From assembly GCA_035943995.1 (NCBI GenBank), contig DASZBS010000031.1, forward strand, positions 1-64,000: a stretch of DNA of 64,000 bases, read 5' to 3'. The stretch's first letter is position 1; each line of letters starts with the position of its first letter. The notes beneath the pieces were generated by a model that worked only from the letters and a program-made list of their open reading frames with translations, ran no database searches and was not told the origin of the DNA. This DNA is from Vulcanimicrobium sp035943995 (GTDB taxonomy: Bacteria > Vulcanimicrobiota > Vulcanimicrobiia > Vulcanimicrobiales > Vulcanimicrobiaceae). A program made the translations under genes and the position numbers. Shown piece by piece: positions 24,901-33,900 of the stretch.

Positions 24901-27900
24901 CGTCCGCGTGTCCGATCAGATCGTGCTCGACGAGCGCGAACCCGATGTCTTCGGACGCAATGCGCTGCACCGGCTCGCCGTGCACCAGCGCGAACGTCGT
25001 GCGCAGCGTCTCGTGCCGTGCGACCACCCGGTCGAGCGCACGGCCAAGCGCGACGCGGTCCAGCGTACCGCGGAGGCGCAATGCGAGCGGGACGTGATAC
25101 GCTTCGCTCGCTCCGTCGATCTGCGCCAAGAACCACAGCCGCTGCTGGGCGAACGACAGCGGGAGCGGCGCGTGGCGGTCCGCTCGCGCGATCGCGGGCA
25201 GCGGTCTGCGCGTCGCCCGCGCGATCTCCTGCGCGAAGTGGCGGAGCACCGGCTGCGCGAAGATCGTCGTGACGTTCACCTCGGCCTGCAGCATCTGCTG
25301 CACGAGCGACATCACGCGCGTCGCCAGCAGTGAGTGGCCACCGAGATCGAAGAAGTTGTCGGAGCGCCCGACGCGATCCAGATCCAGCACCTCGCACCAG
25401 ATCTGCGCCACGACGGTCTCGATCTCGCCGAGCGGCGCTTCGTATGCTTCGGTCGCGTACGCAGCGGCGTCCGGCGCGAGCAGGGCGCCGCGGTCCACTT
25501 TGCCGTTCGCGTTCAGCGGCAACGCGCCGAGATGCACGTATGCTGCCGGCACCATGTACTCGGGCAGCAGCTCCAGCAGGTTCGTGCGCAGCGCTTCGGC
25601 GCTCGTGTCCGACCCGGCCTCGATCGTGTAGTACGCCACGAGGCGCTTCTCGCCGGGCACGTCTTCGCGCGCGAGTACCACGGCGTCGCGAATACCCGCG
25701 CAGTGCGCGAGCCGCGTCTCGATCTCACCGAGCTCGATGCGAAAGCCGCGAATCTTCACTTGGAAATCGTTGCGCCCCAAGAACTCGATGCTGCCGTCAG
25801 CGACGAATCGCCCGCGATCGCCCGTCTTGTACAGCCGGTCGCCTTCGACGAACGGGCTCGCGACGAACCGCTCCGCCGTGAGCTCCGGACGCTCCCAGTA
25901 GCCGAGCGCAACGCCGGGGCCGCCGACGTACAGCTCGCCTGCAACACCGACGGGCATCGGCTCGAGGCGCTCGTCGACGATGTATACGCGCGTGTTGGAG
26001 ATCGGGCGGCCGATCGGGACGTTCGTCAGGCCGTCGGGGACGGACGTCACCTCGTACGTCGTCGCAAACGTCGTCGTCTCGGTTGGCCCGTAACAGTGGA
26101 TGAGATGCTGCGGCTTCGAGTCACCGTCGAGGACGCGAGCGAACGCGTGCGGGTCGTTCTGCTCGCCGCCGCACAGCAGCACGCGCAGGCGGCGGAGCGC
26201 CTGCGGAATCGCGGCCGCGTACGCGTTGAACAGCGCCGTGGTGACGAACAGCACCGTCACCTGCTGCTGCTCGAGCACCTGCGCGAACCGGTTCGCATCC
26301 AAGGACGCGTCGCGGTCGATCACGACGATGCTCCCCCCACCGAGAAGCGGACCCCACACTTCCATCGTGCTGGCGTCGAACGCCGGGTTCGCCGCGAACG
26401 CGACACGGTCGCTCGGCAAGAAATCCGCGTACCCGTTGTTGCGGACCACCCGCGCGATCGCGCGATGCGGCGTCACGACGCCCTTCGGCTGACCCGTCGA
26501 CCCCGACGTGTAGATGATGTACGCCGGTATCCCGCCGTGCGCCGGCACACCGAGGTCGCCGGGCGCATGGGCGTCGAGCGACACCGCGTCGAGATCGATC
26601 TGCTGGACGCCGGCGACCGCCGGCACGGTCCGTGCGGTATCGGTCAAAACGGTCGCGACGCGGCAGTCCTCCATGATGAACGTCTGGCGCGCGGCCGGAG
26701 CACTCTCGTCGAGCGGCACGTAGATCGCGCCGCACTTGAGCACCGCGAGTTGCGCGACCACCAGATGGATGGACCGTGCGAGCGAGATCGCGACGCGGCT
26801 CCCGGGCAGCACGCCGGTATCGCGCAGGCGGCGCGCGAGCTTGTTCGCGCGCTCGTTGAGCTCGCGATACGTCAGCCGTTCGTCGCCGTGCACCACCGCG
26901 ATGGCGGCGGGCGTCTTGGCAGCCTGCTCCTCGAACAGCTCGTGGATGCCGCGCTCCGACGGGTACGGCGCGCCGGTCGCATTCCAATCGACCAGAATCG
27001 TGTGCCGCTCGCCGCCGGACAGCAGCGGCAGCTCGTCGACGCGCCGCGCGTCGTCCGCGACCATCGCGACGAGCACGTTGCGGAAATAGCCGACGTATCG
27101 CTCGACCGTCGCGCGGTCGAACAGCACCGTCGCGTACTCGAGCATTCCGCCGAGCCGGTCGCCGCTTTCGACGAAGCTGAACGCCAGGTCGAACTTCGAG
27201 ACCGAATACGGCGAACGCAGCTGCGCGACGCGCAAGCCCGGAACGTCGAATTCACCTTGCTCCGCACTCTGCCACGCGAAGACGACTTGAAACAGCGGCG
27301 CGTGCGCCAAGCTTCGCGGCGGGTTGACGATCTCGACGACCTGCTCGAACGGCAGCTCTTGGTGCTCCTGTGCGCCGAGCGCTCGAGCTTTGACGCGCGC
27401 AAGCATCTCCGCGACCGTCGGCCCGCCGGAGAAGTCCAAGCGCAGCGCCTGCGCGTTGATGAAGAACCCGATCAGATCTTCAACCTCGGGCCGCGTGCGG
27501 TTCGCCGCCGGCGTTCCGACGACCAGATCCGTTTGGCCCGATAGCCGCGAGAGCAGCGTGCCCCACGCGGTCAGCAGCGTCATGTACAGGGTCGTGCCGT
27601 GTCGCTGGCCGAGCGCCTTCACCCGGGCGGTCAGCTCCGCGTCCAGCTCCACGAGCACTTGGCCGCCGACGTGATCTTGCACCGCCGGGCGAACGCGATC
27701 GGTCGGGAGCTCGAGCAGCTCAGGCGCGCCGGCCAACGTGCGGCGCCAGTACTCCGCCTGCTTTGCGAGCACCGCGCCCGACAGCCGCTGCCGCTGCCAC
27801 GCCGCATAGTCCGCATACTGGATCGGCAGCGGCGGCAGCGGGTCGTGCTCGTCCCCCGCGTGATACGCGCGGTACGACGCACTCAGCTCGCGCACGAGCA

Positions 27901-30900
27901 CGCCGACCGACCACCCGTCCGACACCGCGTGGTGCATCGTGATCAACAGGACGTGTTCGGTGTCCGCCGTCCGGATCAGCCGGCCGCGGATGAGCGGACC
28001 GGCTTGGAGGTCGAACGGCGCACCGGCTTCTTCCGCGATGAGCGCGTCCACGTGCGCGGTCGCATCGTCACGGCCGCGCACGTCGTGCTCGAGGAGCGCG
28101 AAGAGCGTGTCGGGCGGTGCGATCCGCTGCACCAGCTCGCCCTCGACGAACGGGAAGCTCGTGCGCAGCGACTCGTGGCGCGCGACGACGTGGTCGAGCG
28201 CCCGCGCGAGCGCGAGCCGGTCCAGCTCGCCGCTGATGCTCAGCCCCAGCGGAACGTGATAGGTCTCGCTCACGCCTTCCATCTGCGACAAGAACCACAT
28301 GCGCTGCTGCGCGAAGGACAGCGGGAGCGGCCGGCGGCGGTCCGCGAGCGGGATCGGCGGCTGTGCCGCGCGCGTCGTCTTCGCGGCGACCGCGGCGAAG
28401 TCGCGGAACACCGGGTTCGCGAAGAGCGCGTTCACGCTCAGCTCGATCTGCATCGTCTGGTGCAGGCGCGAGAGCATGCGCACGACGAGCAGCGAGTGGC
28501 CGCCCAGATCGAAGAAGTCGTCGTCGCGGCCGACGCGCTCCGCGTTGAGCACGTCACACCACACGCGCGCCACCGCCTCTTCGAGTTCGCCGGCCGGCGG
28601 CTCGTACTCGCGAACGGCGTACGAACTGCCGTCCGGGGCGGGCAGCGCCTTGCGGTCGCGCTTCCCGTTCGGCGTGCGCGGGAACGTATCGAGCCGCACG
28701 TACACCGCGGGCACCATGTACTCCGGCAGCGTCGCGAGCAGCTGCGCGCGCAACGCGTCCGCGCGCAGCTCGGCGCCCGAGTCGCTCGTATAGTACGCCA
28801 CGAGCCGCTTGTCGCCGAGGGCGACTTCGCTCACGATCACGACTGCGTCAAGAACGCCCTCGCACCGCACCAGCGCCGCCTCGATCTCGCCGAGCTCGAT
28901 CCGAAAGCCGCGCAGCTTCACTTGGAAGTCGTTGCGGCCCACGAACTCGATGCTGCCGTCGGGCAGGAACCGCCCGAGATCGCCCGTCTTGTACAGACGG
29001 TCGCCCGCGACGAACGTGCTTGCGACGAACCGCTCCGCCGTCAGCTCGGGATGGTTCAGATACCCGCGCGCGACGCCGCCGCCGCCTACGACGAGCTCGC
29101 CGACGACGCCGGGCGGTACCGGCTCTAATCGCTCGTCGACGATGTAGACGCGCGCGTTCGCAAGAGGCCGTCCGATCGAAGGCAGCGGATCGTTCGCTTT
29201 CAGCTCGCACAGCGTCGCCACGACGGTCGCCTCGGTCGGACCGTACGAATTCATCAGGCGCGTGCCGCGGCGGTCGCGCGCGAACCAGCTCGCGAGCGCG
29301 GCCGCGCTCACCGCCTCACCGCCGATGATGATGAGGCGAACGTTGCCGGGAACGGCGGCCTCTCGATCGTGCGCGAGCTCTTCCCAGAACATGGTCGGCA
29401 GATCGACGACCGTGACGCCGTGGGTCGCGCACAACTCCCAGAACGCGCTCGCACCGGCCAGCCACGCGTCGGTGCGCAGCACCAGCGCTGCGCCGGACGC
29501 CAGGGTGCAGAACACCTCCTCGACCGACGCGTCGAACGCGAACGATGCGAACTGCAGCACCCGGTCGCTCGCGCCGAGCCGGTAGCGGTCTTGCGCCGCC
29601 GCGACGAAGCTGCGCACGTTGCGGTGCTCGACCATGACGCCTTTCGGCACCCCCGTCGAGCCCGACGTGTAGATCACGTACGCCAAGTGTTCCGAGGTGA
29701 GGCCCGCGCGCGCCGGATCGTGCGCCGGCGCCTCTGCCCAGCGCTCCGCGTCCGAGTCGATGTCGACGAGCGGGACATTCGCACCGCGCAATGCTCGACG
29801 GACGTCCGCCGCGACGCCGGCGTGCGTCAGCACCACCGCCGGCGCGCTGTCGGCGAGCATGAACGCGAGACGCTCGGCGGGATACGCCGGATCCAGCGGC
29901 ACGTACGCGCCGCCCGCCTTGAGGATCGCCAGCATTGCGACGATCATCTCCGCGCCTCGCTCCGCGCAGAGCGCGACGCGGCTGTCGGGCCGCACGCCGA
30001 TCGCCCGCAGGTAGTGCGCCAAACGGTTCGCGCGCTCGTTGAGTTCCGCGTAGCTCAGCTGTACGTCCCCCGCCGCGAGCGCGACCGCATCGGGCGCGTT
30101 CGCGACCTGCTCTTGGAAGAGCTCGTGCGCGCAGCGCCGCGACGAATCGTTCGCCTCGGCCCACTCCGCCAGCATCTGCCGGCGCTCGGTCTCCGACAAG
30201 AGCGCGAGACCGTCGATGGGCTGCTGGTCGTCCGCTACCATCGCGTTCAGCACGTTGCGCAGATAGCCCGCATGCCGCTCCGCCGTCGCGCGGTCGAACA
30301 GTGCCGTAGCATATCCGATGAGCCCGGCGATGCGATCACCCGCTTCGCCGAGATCCAACGTCAGGTCGAACTTCGACGACGGGTTTGGGGTGCGCACCGG
30401 CGCCGCCGTCAATCCCGGAAACGCGATCTCGCGGTGCTCGAAGCTCTGCCATGCGAACATCACTTGGAAGAGCGGCGCGTGCGCGAGGCTACGCCGGGGG
30501 TTGACCAGCTCCACCACCTGCTCGAACGGCAGGTCTTGGTTGGCCTGCGCTGCGAGCGCCTGCGCTTTGACGCGCGCGAGCATGTCCGCGACCGTGGGGC
30601 TGCCCGAGAAGTCCATGCGCACCGGGAGCGTGTTGACGAAGAACCCGATCAGGTTCTGCACCTCGGCGCGCGCCCGGTTCGCCGCCGGCGTGCCGACGAC
30701 GACGTCGGTTTGACCGGACAAGCGCGAGAGCAGCACGCCCCACGCGGTCATCAGCGTCATGAACATCGTCGTGCCGTGCCGCTGGCTGAGCGATTTGAGC
30801 CTGCACGTCAGCTCTTCGTCGAGCTCCAGCGCGACCTGGTCGCCGACGAAGTCCTGTTCCGCCGGGCGCACCCGGTCGGTGGGAAGCTGGAGCAGCGGCG

Positions 30901-33900
30901 GCGCGCCGGCCAACGCACGGCGCCAGTAGTCGCTCTGCTCTTGCACCATCGCGGGCGAAAGGCGCCGGCGCTGCCACGCCGCATAGTCCGCGTACTGGAC
31001 CGGCAGCGCGGGCAGCGTGTCGCCCTTGCAGCCTGACACGTACGTTTGGTACAGCGAGCTGAGCTCGCGCAGCAGCACGCCCATCGACCACTCGTCCGAA
31101 ACGATGTGGTGCATCGTGAGCAGCAGCACGTGCTCGGCGTCCGCGGCTCGAATCAAACTGCCGCGGAACAGCGGTCCCGCTTCCAAGTCGAACGGCGCTC
31201 GCGCTTGCCGTGCGACCAGCGCCTCGATCACCGCCTCGGTATCGCCACGGCCGCGCACGTCCTCGTCTACCAGCGCGAATCCGCTGTCGCACGGTGCGAT
31301 CCGCTGCACCGGCTCGCCGCCGGACAGCGCGAACGTCGTGCGCATCGACTCGTGGCGCGCCACCAGCTGGTTCAGCGCGCGGGCCAGCGCGACGCGGTCC
31401 AACTCGCCGCTCAGGCGCAGCCCGAACGACACGTGATAGGCCTCGCTGACGCCGTCCATCTGCGACAAGAACCACAGCCGCTGCTGTGCGAACGAGAGCG
31501 GCAGCGGGCCGCAGCGCTCGGTGCGCGGGATCTCGGGCAGCTCCGAGCGTGTCGCGTTCGCGATCACCTGCGCGAAGTCGCTGAGCACCGGCTGCGCGAA
31601 GAGCGTCGTTACGCTCACTTCGGTCTGCAGCATCGCTTGCAACATCGCCATGACGCGCGTCGCCAGCAGCGAATGCCCGCCGAGGTCGAAGAAGTTGTCG
31701 GACCGGCCGACGCGATCGAGATCGAGCACCTCGCACCAGATATGCGCGATCGCCTTCTCGAGCTCGCCCGTGGGCGCTTCGTACTCCTCGGTGGCAAACG
31801 CCGCGACGTCCGGCGCGGGGAGGACCTTGCGGTCGACCTTGCCGTTCGCGGTGACCGGAAACGTGTCGAGCCGCACGTACGCCGCGGGGACCATGTACTC
31901 CGGCAGCAGCGTTTGGAGATGGGTGCGCAGCGCCTCCGCATCGGCCGATGCACCGGCATGCGTCGTATAGTACGCGACGAGCCGCTTCTCGCCGGGGACG
32001 TCCTCGCGCGCCAGCAGCACCACTTCGGCGACGCCGTCGCACTGCGCCAGCGCCTTCTCGATCTCGCCCAGCTCGATACGGAAGCCGCGGATCTTCACTT
32101 GGAAATCGTTGCGGCCCAAGAACTCGATGGCACCGTCGGGCAGAAAGCGCCCGAGATCGCCCGTCTTGTACAGGCGGTCGCCTTCGACGAACGGGCTCGC
32201 GACGAACCGCTCCGCCGTGAGCTCCGGCCGGTTCCAGTAGCCCAGCGCGACGCCCGGGCCGCCGACGTACAGCTCACCAGCCACGCCGACCGGGACCGGC
32301 TCCAAGTGCTCGTCGACGATGTACACGCGCGTGTTCGCGATCGGGCGGCCGATCGGCACGCTGACGGCGTCCGCCGGCACGGCCGCGGCCTCGTACGTCG
32401 TCGCGAACGTCGTCGTCTCGGTGGGACCATAGCCGTTGATCAGGTGCTCCGGCTTGCGCGCACCGCCGAGCACGCGCGCGAACGCTCGGGGATCGGCCTG
32501 CTCGCCGCCGCACATCAAGACGCGCAGGCGCGCGAGCGCGTGCGGTATCGCCGACGCGTACGCGTTGAACAGCACCGGCGTGATGAACAGGACCGTGACC
32601 GCGTGGTGCTCGAGGAGCCGCGCGAAGCTGCCGGCGTCCAAGAAGACGCCGCGGTCGATGACGACGGTGCGGCAGCCGTTGAGCAGCGACCCCCATACCT
32701 CCATCGTGCTCGCGTCGAACGCCGGATTCGCCGCGAACGCGACGTGGTCGCTCGGCAAGAACTCCGCGAAGCCGTTGTTCATCGCAACGCGACTGATCGC
32801 CCGGTGGGGCGTCACGACGCCTTTGGGCTGCCCCGTCGAGCCGGACGTATAGATGATGTACGCGGCTTCATCACCCGCCACCGTGTTACCGAGATTCTCG
32901 GACGGCAGCCCGTGCGGCGACACCTCGTCCATGTTGACGCGGCGCACGCCGGCGATCAGCGGCAGGATGCGCGTCGCGTCCGTGACGATGGCGGAGACGC
33001 GGCAGTCGTCCAAGATGAACGTCTGCCGCTCGGCCGGAGCGCTCTCGTCGAGCGGCACGTAGATCGCGCCGCACTTGAGCACCGCGAGCTGCGCCACGAT
33101 CAAGTCGACCGAACGCGCGAGCAAGATCGCGACCCGGCCTCCGCGCTCGACGCCGAGAGCACGCAGGTGGTGCGCCAACCGGTTGGCCCGCGCGTTGAGC
33201 TCCTCGTAGCTGAGCTGCGTGTCGCCGTGCACGACCGCGACCGCGCCCGGCGTTGCGGCGGCTTGATCTTCGAACAGTTCGTGGATCGAGCGGTCCGCCG
33301 GGTAGGCCGTCTCGGTCGCGTTCCATTCAACGAGGATGCGGTGGCGCTCGTCGTCCGACAGCACGCACAGCTCGCGCGCGGGTGTCTCCGGCGCGTGCCG
33401 CAGCACCTCGACCATGCGCGCGAGGATCGCGCGGTACTGCGCGACCAAACGGTCCATCGTCGCACGGTCGAAGAGATCGGTGTTGAACTCCCAGTAGCCG
33501 GTCACGCCCCGGTGCGCCGCAGCACCGCTGCCGATCCGCTGCTCGTGCCGCGCCACGACGATCAGGTTGAAATCGTACTTCGCGGTGCCGTTGTTGATAG
33601 GGCCGCCTGGTACCACCTCGAGCCCGTCCGCGCGCACCTGCCGCAGCGGCGCGTCGTGGAACGAGAACGTCACCTGGTACAGCGGCAAGTGGCCGAGCGA
33701 ACGCGCGGGCGCGACCTCCGCCACGACGCTGCTGATCGGCACCTCCTGATGCGAGTACGCGCCGAGCGTCGTCTCCCGGACGCGCTGCAGCAACTCGTGG
33801 ACGCTGGGATCGCCGGAGAGGTCGGTGCGCAGCACCAGCATGTTCACGAACATGCCGATGAGGCCGTCGACCCCGGGTGCCTCGCGGTTCGCGACCGACG

